Origin: Himantopus leucocephalus
Taxonomy: Eukaryota; Chordata; Aves; Charadriiformes; Recurvirostridae
Length of the DNA stretch: 64,000 bases
Reading direction: 5' to 3'
Assembly (NCBI GenBank): GCA_003993805.1
Contig: RSEF01000003.1
Coordinates: forward strand, 111,357,672 to 111,421,671
The first letter of the stretch is position 1, and each line of letters starts with the position of its first letter. A program made the translations under genes and the position numbers. The notes beneath the pieces are model-generated. The model did not search any database and was not told the origin of the DNA. It worked only from the letters and a program-made list of their open reading frames with translations. Below are positions 27,122 through 38,274 of the stretch, in pieces.

Positions 27122-30051
27122 ATGAGTACAGCTCATTGCATTTAGATGTTAGTTTCTTTACTTTCTCTCCAAACAGAACTCTTATGCCCCAGTTAACAAT
27201 AAGTACTTCTCTGGTAGGCTGAAGTCCCACGGAGGGAGGGGTACTGAAAGCATTGTTACAGAAGATGCGGACTGGTACACGCAGCTACTGTTAAACCCCG
27301 AGTATGAAATATTCTGGGATTTTTCACCCAAGAAGCTAGTGAGACCTGCGTTACAAAATTTCTAAGAAATTACAAAGAATTTCTCTTCCCTTAGAGTAGT
27401 AGTAGACTAGTTTAGCCATTAGTAGTAATGACTTCTTGACTGTAGGTATTGCTACCTCAAGTGCTGTGTATGTGTGTCACATACCATTTTGTCAATCCGC
27501 ACTAAACAAGAGGCAAAGGACAAACACGGTGTGGGTATGAATAAACATTGTTCTACAGAACAATAAGAACTGTACTACAGAAGGATTGAATCTCAGCCTG
27601 CCTGTCTTATGTCCCAGAGTAGATGTCCAACTGTCAATTGAAGTTCACTGTCAACCAAGCCAACTTCTTAATTATCTTCCCAGACTCCTGGTGGACTCTG
27701 GCTTGCCCAGCTGGTGCTCTAATAAAGGTATCTTTTCCTAATGTCCCTTTCCTGTCATGTTTCAGTCGGGCCAGTTCATCTGCAAAAGCATTTTCAGGCG
27801 CTTGCCTTTTTCTTCCAGCGCACAACCTGAACTTCTACGAGAGATAATATGTATTAAACATATGGATCACGGTAACCTTAGGGCCTTGGTCCATGTAACG
27901 AAGCCAGGTCTGTTTAGATAAGTGCCTAGGAATGTGAATTCTGTCTTTAAGAACACTTTCCTATGCTTGTAAAATTTCTTCTTGACTTCAGCTGCATATC
28001 TTTTACCATGTGAATCATTAAATGTAAACTTTCACTGAGCTGTATATCTATATTTCTTGGACAATGTGTATTACTTCATACTTTTTTCTTTGATAAGACA
28101 GGAGGAGCTTTTTTTAAATGATCTGTGAGTACCATGTAAAAACTCAACTCTGCTGTGACACGGGCAATGTTCCTGGTGTGGCTGGACAGCTGGTGTGCTT
28201 TAGCAGATGCTTGGTTTACCAGATTTAGTCTCTTTATTGTTTTCCCAACCTCATTTTTTTTCTACCTACTGTCAGTTTCCCTTTGTGCTTACATTATCCA
28301 AGACAAGTAGTGATGCCAAGCACAGTGGAGCCCTGCCCTCTGTGTTGAGGCCCCTGTGCATCACTGCTGTATAAAGGATAATTCTGCCATCAGTCTTTAG
28401 GTGACTTTGCAATAGGATGCAATGCTGCTACTCAGGCTTACTGAGACAGCGTGCCTCACTTCAGTATTTTGTGGCTCAGAAGACACCTGAACCCAGAAGA
28501 GAAAACTATTTAAATGTGATAGTAATTAAAATTGTTGCTTTAGATATTGAGAAGGAGAAATTTCTGGTCTAACCAAAGAAATATTTTCCTTGATTAATAA
28601 AGATACCTAATGATTAAATAGGTCAAAACCTTCTTTATGCAACAAAAGACATTTTTTGTTACGGCATGGATAACTTGAGGGACTCTTTTTTTTTTTTTTC
28701 TCAAACTGTTTGCTGCTAATGAATATAAACTTAAAATATGTTTGATATTCACAGCTGTAAGTGAATAGCTGTAACACCACTGATTCTAGTACAGAATATG
28801 TCTATTTTTGTTGCACTGGAAAAACAGTTCATTAGGAAAGCCAATACATAATTTGGAAGTATATTTCCTTTTAGTTCCCTGGTTTGTTTTTCCATGTTCA
28901 AATTCTCTAGTGATCTTAGTTATCTCATCAACTTTGCAAAGTTGACCAGGTTTTAAAAGGAGTGGTTGAAGAACTCTGTCATGTAACTGCCACCCTAATG
29001 TCTAACATCTAATTGCTCTTCCATTAATAAAACTTTAGAATGGTGGTGTTGATAGATTAAAATCTGTAGGTATAGATTAAGTGTATATAGGGTTCAAATA
29101 ACAGAGTAGTACAGATACTCTGAATAGAACTATGAAGTTAATGCAAGTACAGACTTCTCTACATCTCATTATACAAGAATAGTCATCTTATTAGCTCATT
29201 TGAATCAAGTGTTTCTCCTGCTGGGTTGCTATTTCTGAGTCCAAAGCAAAAGTGGACAAATAATGTGTTTGCTCTTTGTTGTCTTTAGTTGTTCATTATG
29301 TTTAAAGAGTTATTTTTATAAATAAAAGCACTCTGTGCACCTGGGTGAGTATATTTCCATCTGTATCAGCAGCAGTGCATATTTAAAAGTGGAACTCAGT
29401 TGCTAGTGAGGAGTGGGCATGAGGAACTTGACATTGGAACATGCAAAAAGATGTATTTTCCTGTGTCCTTCACTCAGAGATCCTAGACACGTGAATACAT
29501 CCAGAATCTCAAAGTACAGAGTTGAGGGTGACTAAATACTTTGAGTTTATAATCTGAAAGACTCACCAGATTCTAAATTTCACATCTGTCTCTGGTATTA
29601 TGGGCATCTGAAGAGAATTGCAATTGGGAGTTTGGGACTGGAGCCAAGATCTGTCATCTGTGGTTGTGCTTTCTAGACTTGAGTAAATTAACCAGTTTCT
29701 GAAGCTGAATAAACCTAATTTTGGGGAATTTTTGAAATGAAAATTGCACTCGGGAACACACCTCTAGTTCAGAGGGCTGGCTTGGCTAGATATGCACATG
29801 TTTAAAAATACACAGACATGGAAATCCTTTAAGGTTTCATCCACCAATGTTTAAATATCACAAAAGCAAAGGTGTCTATATATGTGCATATCTGTCTATT
29901 TGTTTATAAATATTAATAGTTTGGGTGCTATGCTACTTTCAAAAATTGTTGTCAAATTCAAGATCTTTCACGTTTAAACAGTAGCATGGTCTTCTGGCTC
30001 AACTTCAATTCTTGTTATGCCATCTCCTCCCTGAACTGATGTAAATTAGCA

Positions 30052-30097
30052 ACTCGTATATGTTGTATTATTGTCCTCGTATACGTTGTGTTATTGT
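30052..30097. repeat. 23-bp tandem duplication
   Basis: Two adjacent copies of a 23-bp unit ('ctcgtatatgttgtattatt...' and 'ctcgtatacgttgtgttatt...') differ at a few bases. It is a local slippage or replication duplication just upstream of the old CR1 copy. Confidence 0.8.
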
Positions 30098-30104
30098 CTA
30101 TGAG

Positions 30105-30430
30105 TTAAGATTGAAAAAGTGAGGGTTGCTTAGCCTAAGGAAGAGGAAAAATGTTTGAAGATGTACTAGCAGTCTTTAGGTACATAAAAGGTTGCTGCAG
30201 AGATTAAGGTAATGATAATAATGCAGATCCACAGGGAAAAGAGCAAAAGCTAATGGGTTTAAATTGTAGCAGGAGAGACTGAGATTTGGCATTAAGAAAT
30301 GCTTTCTAACTGAAAGCTTAAAATTCAGTACAGGAATAAATGACTTGGGGAAGTGGAATTTTCATAACTGAAGGCTTTTAAAAAGAAGTTAGATGGATGG
30401 CTCTACAGAATGACTTGTTGTATATCCTGC
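30105..30430 (+). mobile_element. Old CR1/L3-like LINE 3' fragment
   Basis: The plus strand shows the ordered landmarks of the 3' part of ancient CR1-like elements: 'gttgcttagcct.aggaagagg', 'acataaaaggttgctgcagag', 'aatgggtttaaatt', 'attaagaaatgctttctaactg', 'gaaggcttttaaaaagaa'. In intact copies these correspond to the C-terminal reverse-transcriptase tail (..LFKYIKGCC..NGLKL..). Divergence is high with no open frame, so it is much older than the CR1 at 62235-63105. Confidence 0.65.
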
Positions 30431-31245
30431 TTTTTCAAGTTAATTCACTTTCTTATTGCTCTGTCTTCCTTGCTTGTTTCCTTTTTTCTATATTCTCTTT
30501 TCTTTGATCCTGTTTCTCTTCCTTTTTGGATGTATTCGTGTTTGGAAAAAGTTCTTGGCCAAATGTATTACCAAAGGAAAATAGTTTATCAAACATGTTA
30601 TTTTAGATGGGCAGTAAAGCTCTCGGATATTTTCTTGGTTATTTTAGTTCATTAAATGTCAAGTCTTGAACTGGAAATTAAAGAGTCTGGTGTGTGTGAT
30701 TTGGGGTTTTTTATTTAAAAAAAAGTTCTAATTGATTAAATTAGTTGCAGAAATTCCTGTTGCCCAGTTGCATTGTGCCTTAGAATCTGTAATTTACAGC
30801 TAGATTTTGAAAACCTTGGACAATCAATTAATTATGAGGAAAATCATTATGATGAACTTTGAGCCACAGCAATTGCTTTTGTTGAAGTCTGGCTGTCTAC
30901 AATCACAAGGCCACCTCTGTAATTACCCTTGAGTACCTCTTTTCAATCAGAAAGCTGCCCTGGGCTTTAGAGTTTGACTCTCAAGAGGATGCATTTGATT
31001 TAGATGTGTTATTTAAGAGGGAAAACACCCTTGCCACACTCTCCGTTACCAAAATTCTTGCTATTGCTGCCTCATGGAGCCTGCTGTTCCTGGTGTGTAA
31101 CAATCACGCTTGCTGCATGCAAAAAGCTGTGAACTCCTGGAGTGTGGTGGTTTTCCCACATCCCACCCTGCCAACACCAACTCTAAAGCTGCAATGCATC
31201 ATATGGGCACAAGTTGGAACATAGGAAGTTCCGTTCAAATATACG
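30431..31245. other. No gene seen; sequence up to assembly gap
   Basis: AT-rich unique sequence. The last ~150 bases before the gap are somewhat GC-richer and could be the edge of another repeat cut off by the gap. Confidence 0.4.
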
Positions 31246-32245
31246 NNNNNNNNNNNNNNNNNNNNNNNNNNNNNNNNNNNNNNNNNNNNNNNNNNNNNNN
31301 NNNNNNNNNNNNNNNNNNNNNNNNNNNNNNNNNNNNNNNNNNNNNNNNNNNNNNNNNNNNNNNNNNNNNNNNNNNNNNNNNNNNNNNNNNNNNNNNNNNN
31401 NNNNNNNNNNNNNNNNNNNNNNNNNNNNNNNNNNNNNNNNNNNNNNNNNNNNNNNNNNNNNNNNNNNNNNNNNNNNNNNNNNNNNNNNNNNNNNNNNNNN
31501 NNNNNNNNNNNNNNNNNNNNNNNNNNNNNNNNNNNNNNNNNNNNNNNNNNNNNNNNNNNNNNNNNNNNNNNNNNNNNNNNNNNNNNNNNNNNNNNNNNNN
31601 NNNNNNNNNNNNNNNNNNNNNNNNNNNNNNNNNNNNNNNNNNNNNNNNNNNNNNNNNNNNNNNNNNNNNNNNNNNNNNNNNNNNNNNNNNNNNNNNNNNN
31701 NNNNNNNNNNNNNNNNNNNNNNNNNNNNNNNNNNNNNNNNNNNNNNNNNNNNNNNNNNNNNNNNNNNNNNNNNNNNNNNNNNNNNNNNNNNNNNNNNNNN
31801 NNNNNNNNNNNNNNNNNNNNNNNNNNNNNNNNNNNNNNNNNNNNNNNNNNNNNNNNNNNNNNNNNNNNNNNNNNNNNNNNNNNNNNNNNNNNNNNNNNNN
31901 NNNNNNNNNNNNNNNNNNNNNNNNNNNNNNNNNNNNNNNNNNNNNNNNNNNNNNNNNNNNNNNNNNNNNNNNNNNNNNNNNNNNNNNNNNNNNNNNNNNN
32001 NNNNNNNNNNNNNNNNNNNNNNNNNNNNNNNNNNNNNNNNNNNNNNNNNNNNNNNNNNNNNNNNNNNNNNNNNNNNNNNNNNNNNNNNNNNNNNNNNNNN
32101 NNNNNNNNNNNNNNNNNNNNNNNNNNNNNNNNNNNNNNNNNNNNNNNNNNNNNNNNNNNNNNNNNNNNNNNNNNNNNNNNNNNNNNNNNNNNNNNNNNNN
32201 NNNNNNNNNNNNNNNNNNNNNNNNNNNNNNNNNNNNNNNNNNNNN
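31246..32245. other. Assembly gap, exactly 1000 N
   Basis: A continuous run of 1000 N. A round length usually means a placeholder gap of unknown true size. Frames crossing it are artefacts. The LTR at its right edge is probably cut by the gap, and repeat content is the likely reason the assembly broke here. Confidence 0.99.
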
Positions 32246-32876
32246 CTCTTTTTCAGTACCCCTCAGGTTTCCAGGGTATGGCAAGTTGACCTTGGCTGGA
32301 TGCCAGGTGCCTGCCAAGCTGTTCTATCACTCCCCTTCTCAGCAGGACTGGGGGTGAGGGGAGAATATAAGATGGAAAAAAGACCTTGTTGGTCAAGATA
32401 AAGGCAGTTTAATAAAGCAAAAGCAAAGTCCTTACATGGAAGCAAAGGAAAACAGAAGACTACTTACCATCAGCAGGCAATGTCCAGCCACTTCCCAGGA
32501 AGCAGGGCTTCAGTACACATAGCGGTTGCTCCGGAAGATAAATGCCATAATAAGGAATACTCCCCCTTCCTCTACCTTTCTCTTAGCTTTTATTGGTGAA
32601 CAGATGTCATATGGTATGGAATACCATATGGTATACCAATACTCTGGTCAATTTCGGTCAGCTGTCTTCTATGTCCCCTCCCAAGACCTTGCCCACCCCT
32701 AGCCTACTGGTGAGGGGCAGGGGGGGAATGTTGGACACATGCTGTATGAGCACTGCTCAGCAGTAGCCAAAACACTGGTGCATTATCAACACCTTTCTAG
32801 ATACCAATACAAGACATAGCACTATGAGGGCTGCTATGGGGAAAATTAACTCCATCTCAGCCACACCGAATACACA
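32246..32876 (-). mobile_element. Endogenous retroviral LTR (ERVL-like), cut by gap
   Basis: Read on the minus strand, this begins near 32876 ('tgtgtattcggtgtgg') and carries 'gctgagatggagttaa', a typical opening of avian ERVL-like LTRs, also seen in altered form in the LTR at 54985. It then has a TATA-like 'aataaaagc' near 32585-32595, 'ccctgcttcctgggaagtgg', an ATTAAA-type polyadenylation signal near 32410, and a U5 containing 'gttgaccttggctgg' near 32285. The U5 end runs to the 1000-N gap, so the far boundary and target duplication cannot be seen. A 10-bp-arm palindrome sits in U3 (32608-32630). No retroviral coding frame is recognisable next to it. Confidence 0.75.
32608..32630. promoter_or_regulatory. 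Perfect palindrome in LTR U3
   Basis: 'catatggtat' and 'ataccatatg' are exact reverse complements separated by three bases (gga). Each arm contains CATATG, an E-box-type CANNTG core. It lies about 15-40 bases upstream (minus strand) of the LTR's TATA-like sequence, a place where U3 factor sites occur. A related 'ccatgccatatg' sits at a similar place in the 54985 LTR. Regulatory function is inferred. Confidence 0.5.
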
Positions 32877-35543
32877 GGAACAGGTTTTTGTTGGTCAGTG
32901 GGATGTACACTGATGAATAGTGGGTAAAACATAGCAGGAGCAGTCTGTAGTGTTTGTATGTCAGTGCTTGAACCCACTTCATACCACAATTTTGCCACAT
33001 GCATTAAGAAAAGCCTCTGAATTTGTCTAGTAAAGAGGTTCCACAAAGCACGAGGTATTCATCTATGGAGAACTCCACTGAGTGGAAAGCATCTACCTGT
33101 CTGTCTCCATCTCCATCTCCATCATTACCTTTTTGTCTATTTCTGCTAGCTCTATCACTACCCCTGTCTCTTACATCTGTCTGTATTCTGTCTGCTAAAC
33201 TCAGGGAGGGAGGTAGCTTCACATCCTAAATGCTGTCCTCCTAGACATTCTTCCTTTCTAAATCCAAAGTGATTCCACAGCCCCATGTGGGATCTCCAAA
33301 AAGGAAAAAGTCATAAGAAGTCACCCATACACAAAGCTGCACACAACATTGCTGCTTTTTTTTTTTTTTTGCTTGGATATTACTTCAACACNTTTTTTGG
33401 CTTGGATATTACTTCAACACGCTGCAGGAACTCTAGGTGATAACTTTTGTGCCTGGCCTGCTCGACACTCTCTGAAGACATTTGTCATGGTGCATCCCCC
33501 ACACCAACTCACAACATAGTATTTAAATTAGACACTGAAGTGCACTTGGAGAGCTTTGAGAATGGAAGTATTGGTTAAAATGCTCCAAAAGAAATCCAGT
33601 TCATACTTGGCAAAACCACTCAGATGATTGAATAAACAGGCAATAACTAGAAAGAATCAGTATACACTTCAAAACTTCATTGATACTTTGAAAAAAATTA
33701 CTAATGAAAACACAGATATGGTCATTCCTTTGTGTTCAAACAAGGACAAAGATAGTTTGGATAAAGCAATTCATAGATCTGTTATATCTCAGCTACTTTC
33801 TAACAGAAAACAAACCTCTATTTTTAAATTAATATAAGCTTGCCTCTGAATCCACTTTCATCCACAGATTACCAAAGAATCCTGAAGACCATCTGTATTG
33901 CTGATTACCTGTGAAGAGGTTGGTGTCCTCAAGCGCTCTCTGTGCCTATTTTGATTAAAAACTTACTTGCAACCTGGGATGCTTGGATTGCCCCAAGGGA
34001 AAAAATACTTCACTAAAGTCTCAGTCAAAACACTTTGTCTCTTGCACACCTTTATTTTGAGAACCTTACTTCAGTGCTCCTTTGATCATGACTGTAGCTA
34101 CCCCCTGACGGAGGAGGGGTTTAGTACGATGTGAAAGCAGTAAGAGCAGCAGTAGAAAATGCTTTTACCTTCTTTTTTAAAAAAAATCTTATATTGATAA
34201 GCTTATGTTGTCTGTGCTTATCCTTTTAATCTAGTTTGAATTTTATACTCATCAGAATGTCAAGATGAAGTGACTCACTAGTGGGAGACTGTAAAATAGC
34301 AACCTAGCTATCCCAGTTTTCAGAAGTTTAAGGAAAACTGATCTCTAGTGTATTGCATTGAATAATAACAGAAAGGCATGAAGCTGCCTACTAAGAGGTA
34401 TAAAATATTACTTTAGTCAACCAATAATAGCAGCAGACTAGTATTGCAAATGCTGAGATAGTCTGCTACTGTACAAAATTTGATAACGCAAAGCTTATTT
34501 TGTATTTTCTTTTCATATGGCTCATTACCTTTATTTCTGCATGAACAGTTGTTCATTGGTAGAAAAAGAAATATTTTTTTTTATTTCTAACTGTGACTGA
34601 TCATTAAAAAATATCCTAAACATTTGAAGTGGATCTCATACATGCCATAACCAATTTGTGTCAAACCCAAAATTTCCTTATTATGCATACTTGTTTTGTT
34701 TTTTATGTTTCTCAAGCATCTAAATGTTCTTTTACTTCACATACCAATCAGCAAGGAATTACGGAAAAAGACTCAAGTCCTAAATGTGTTCAGAAAGGAG
34801 ACATTTCTTTAGGTCCATCATGCACTTAATCTGGCAGGCATTCTTCGAACATGCTTACCAAACAGAGCTTTGGACAAAACACTGTTGTGTTTAAGTGTAA
34901 TTTATTTTCATCTTCTCGTTGAGGAGTCAGAGTACTCATCTGAAAGTAGACAGGTTTGATTCCTGCTTTTGCTTGAGTGGGAAATATTGGATCCCAGCAT
35001 TTCCTTAGATCCAGCTGTCTTTTTGAACAGTGCACTGTGGAAATCCCCCCAAAAACTGCACAATTCTCTTCATGCACTCTATGAGTAGTTTAGAAACACA
35101 TTCTGTGATTTAATCTTTCAGTTACAGGATAACTGCATAAAATAAGCCTACCATGTTTATACCTGCAGCACCTCAGTCTTTGGATCTACCCTTCCCTTCC
35201 CAAAATTAATGGATGTAGCATAGTGTATTGTTTGATTTCATATAACTTTCCACATTGAGCAATTAAGTTTAAATTAGTTACCTAGATTCCCATTATATTT
35301 AAAGGGAGAAAAGAGATACATGAGGAAGGCAAATTATCTAATGCTTTAGGAAGGAACTAATTGCCACATAGTGACACCTGTTTCTTCCCATAAATTATAA
35401 AAAGAACCTAGATGACTACTAAGACAGTAAATTACTAGCTCTTTTAAGGTAGTGACATGAATCCTATCTGTTTTGTTAAAAAAAAAAAAATACATACTGG
35501 CAGTAAACACTCTGAAAATTTATGATTAATTGATATGTGAAAT
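32877..35543. other. No intact gene; possible remnant of proviral internal DNA at left edge
   Basis: Just outside the LTR, 32877-33320 has simple 'ctccat' words near 33105-33125 and, on the minus strand near 33280-33305, 'ggagatcccacatggggc', which loosely resembles a retroviral leader near the primer-binding site. No gag, pol or env motif is visible. From 33430 to 35543 I see AT-rich DNA with no recognisable gene or repeat. Confidence 0.35.
33371..33420. other. Single N between duplicated 21-bp ends (likely assembly artefact)
   Basis: An identical 21-bp sequence starting 'gcttggatattac', preceded by a T tract, occurs at 33371-33391 and 33400-33420, with one N at 33392 between them. This is the pattern left when two overlapping contig ends are abutted with one N instead of merged. 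A true duplication is less likely. Confidence 0.75.
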
Positions 35544-35820
35544 TGTTGTGGTTTAACCCCAGCAGGCAGCTAAGCGCCACACACCTGCTTGCTCACTCCT
35601 CTCCCTAGTGGGATGGGGAAGAGAATTGGAAGGGTAAGAGTTAGAAAACTCGAGGGTTGAGATAATGACAGTTTAATAGATAAAGCAAAAGCTGTGTGCT
35701 CAAGCCAAGCAAAATAATTCATTGACTACTTCCCATTACCAGGCAGGTATTTAGCCATTTCCAGGAACGCAGGGCCCCATCACCCATAACGGTTACTTGG
35801 GAAGACAAAACACCATAACT
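35544..35820 (-). mobile_element. LTR fragment corresponding to R-U5 only
   Basis: On the plus strand it opens 'tgttgtggtttaacccc', the reverse complement of the LTR end 'ggggttaaaccacaaca' that closes the solo LTR at 54985-55565. The two copies align throughout (for example 'agttatggtgttttgtcttc' and 'ccctgc.ttcctgg..atggct'). This copy stops abruptly at 35820, matching about 55292 of the other LTR. That point is roughly 40 bases after the start of that copy's TATA box and so close to the expected transcription start. The U3 is absent. The break is followed on the plus strand by an A tract (35821-35833). Confidence 0.8.
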
Positions 35821-35846
35821 AAAAAAAAAAAAAGAAAAAGAAAAAT
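35821..35846 (+). repeat. A-rich tract abutting LTR fragment
   Basis: Thirteen A followed by 'gaaaaagaaaaa'. It begins at the exact base where LTR homology ends. It may be a tail added when the fragment was inserted, or an ordinary A microsatellite at a breakpoint. Confidence 0.8.
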
Positions 35847-35958
35847 AATATGAAGTTTTGGGTTCTTACCCAAACACCACAAGTTTTTCAAGATAATAAC
35901 TGATTAAAAATACTAACTTGTCTGACAATTTTTTGTTATTGTTCACAAACACCTTTTC

Positions 35959-36885
35959 TGGTGGGTTGACATTGTGCAGCTGCCAGATCCCCACCCGGCT
36001 GCTCTCTCACTCAACAGGACAGGGAGGAGAAAAATCAGATGAAAGATCTTGTAGCTCAGGATAAACACAGCGAGGTTACGTACCAATTATCCTCCAAGGT
36101 AAAACAGACTTGACTTGGAAAGCAATGATTTATTTTATCACCAATTAAAATAGCTGGATGATGATAGATGAAGACAGAAGCTTAAACAGCTTTCCCTACC
36201 CTCCCCCCCCACCCCCCCTTTTTTTCCTGGGATCAACTTTACTCCTTCATTCCCAATTCCTTTACCCCCACCTCCCCTACCCTGAGAGGCACAGGGGACA
36301 CAGGAATGGGGGCTTGTTGTCAGTTCATAACTGTTCCTTGTTGCCACTCCCTCCTTCTCACACTTTTCCCCTGCTCCAGTGCATGGTCCTTTCCATGAGC
36401 TGCAGTTGTACAGGATAAACCTGAAGAATAAGCCTCCATTGGCTGCAGCTCCTGCCAGGAGAACTTTCTCCTTCATGGACTCTCCACAGGCTGCAGTTTT
36501 CTTCAGGAAATATTCACCTGCTCCACAATGGTCCTTTCCATGGTCTTCAGGGGAGTCCCTCCCACCTCCCACCTCCCACCTCCCACCTCCCACCTCCCAC
36601 CTCCCACCTCCCACCTCCCACCTCCCACGACCTCGGTGTTCACAGAGTTACTTTTCTTGATGCCTCACTACTTATGCAATGTTTTGCTGGTTCCTAAATA
36701 TGTTCTCCCAGCCACACCCTTGGCTAAGGGGCTCAGCTGTGCACTGCAGTGGGTCTGGTGGAGCCAGCTGGAACTAGTCGTGTTCAGGAGGGGGCAGACC
36801 CAGCCTCTCCTCACAGAGGCCACCATGCAGCCTGCCCAGCTTGCTACCAAAACCTTGCCACCTACGCTCAATACAACTGTACTTT
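35959..36885 (-). mobile_element. Endogenous retroviral LTR, second family
   Basis: The plus strand starts 'tggtgggttgacattg', like the U5 end 'gttgaccttggctgg' near the gap. It continues through 'gataaacacagcg', a C-rich block (36203-36225), clustered 'ctccatgg.ctgcag'-type motifs (36380-36545), a CCCACCT minisatellite, 'acctcggtgttcacagagtt' and 'gctaccaaaaccttgcca'. This order matches a common long avian LTR with repeated 'tgctcca..gggctgcag' modules, lying here on the minus strand. The LTR 5' end (high coordinate) is approximate and no clear target duplication was found. Long frames here (up to 158 codons) are products of C/G-rich repeats, not genes. Confidence 0.7.
36560..36627 (+). repeat. 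(CCCACCT)n minisatellite, ~9.7 copies
   Basis: A 7-bp unit repeated almost perfectly inside the LTR. It is read as PTSHLP-type peptide repeats in open frames, which are spurious. It probably expanded after insertion. Confidence 0.95.
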
Positions 36886-38274
36886 AGTACACTTAAATAA
36901 GCAGATTGGTTTTAAGAGGAAAGAGAGCAAGAGCAGAGGTTCAGTGTAAGTTGGTCATTCTGATCAGAGGAGCTATTTTCTCAGGGAGAAGTAATTTGCA
37001 ATATGTAAAGTAAATGAGAACACAACAGACACAGCAGTATCTGACGGCTTACAGCTGTAGACAGTACTGTGCGAGATTCTGATTTCTGGTAAAGGACAGA
37101 ATGAAGTTTCCAATCAGTACTTTTCCAGTCTTTTTAATCCATTAAATAGAAGTGACAGAAGAAAAGCAGACTAAGGTTCAAAACAGGAGGAAAAAAACCC
37201 CTTGAGACAGTAAAAATAATTTTTAAATTATTTCCTTTACACAATCAAAGTCCCTTTGCTTCTTTATAAATTGTATAAAGTAGTTGATGATTCTTTGAAG
37301 ATATTCATTTCTCTAAGTGGTACCTTACTCTCATATCCTCTGTAACAGTTGCTAATGAATACAGTATGCAACCATGTAGGAAACTAGCAGATACAGCAAA
37401 TACTCTTTGCAAATAACAAGCCTAAGTCTGATGGTATGAACAGGAAAAAAGCAGAGTGACTGAAAACAGGCAGAAGAACAGATATGTATTAAATAAACGT
37501 GGTAGTGTGAAAGTAGATGGTATGGTTTAGAATTGCCTGGAGTTAAGGTCGTCTGTCAAAAGCAGACTGATAATGAGAAAGGAATGCTTCCATAATTTTC
37601 TTCTAAAGTCCATCTTCTTTTCTTTGCAGCTTCACTGATATCTGAGATGGAAAAGGAAAGATTAGACTTTTATTTTTCAAAACATTTTAAAAAAATAATA
37701 ATATCACCACCCTGCTAGTAGGACATATTTCAAAATTCAATATATATATAGCAATATCATTCCTTTAAAAATATGTCTAAAAACCTATGATGATCGCTTT
37801 TGGCTGAAGTATTTAGCAGCATTTTCAAAACAAAGACCTTGATCCTCAAATAGCATTGATTTTGTTTTAAAAAACATTGATTAAATAGCTTAATATTAAT
37901 TTAACATTTACTGTATTCAATATTCATTCAGTATTTTAATTCATCACATCTATAACTGATGATAACATTCAGTAAAATTTACTTTTATTCTAAGTTCTTA
38001 CACCTCATTAGAATAGTAAGCAATGAGGGATAATATGAACTAGAGGGGTCAACAATATTAACTTTTTTTAGAAGAAACAAGGAAAAACAAGAATAAGAAA
38101 GAAATTTCACCAGTGTCATTTCTTAGCATTAAAACACTACAAATGTATGAGCAATTTACTTCTGCCATTTATTCTTAGAGTGTCATCAGGCTTAAAATAT
38201 TCCACTTGTCTATGCTACATTGCACTTTCTTGCCTGATCCTGCCTTGGTTATCTGGGTTGCTGATCTTTCCTTG
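36886..38274. other. No gene seen; A-rich unique DNA
   Basis: AT-rich sequence between two LTRs with a short TA run near 37738-37751. I found no coding or repeat signature. Confidence 0.45.

Larger units (their letters stand above)
18651..30104. other. No gene seen; AT-rich unique DNA
   Basis: No recognisable gene, LTR or young LINE. Some segments have the look of ancient conserved noncoding DNA, notably about 21470-22100, with several TAATTA-type homeodomain cores and a short perfect inverted repeat. Conservation cannot be tested here. A minus-strand frame at 27634-27825 looks protein-like but lacks a matching splice donor. Confidence 0.45.

Noticed and set aside
31110..32401. Frames of 360-415 codons
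   Set aside because: They consist mostly of the 1000-N gap.
33628..33837. 69-codon plus-strand frame with balanced composition
   Set aside because: No splice sites, no recognisable motif, and no neighbouring coding-like sequence.
36138..36887. Several overlapping frames up to 158 codons, rich in Gly or Pro
   Set aside because: They are produced by the C-rich LTR and its CCCACCT minisatellite.
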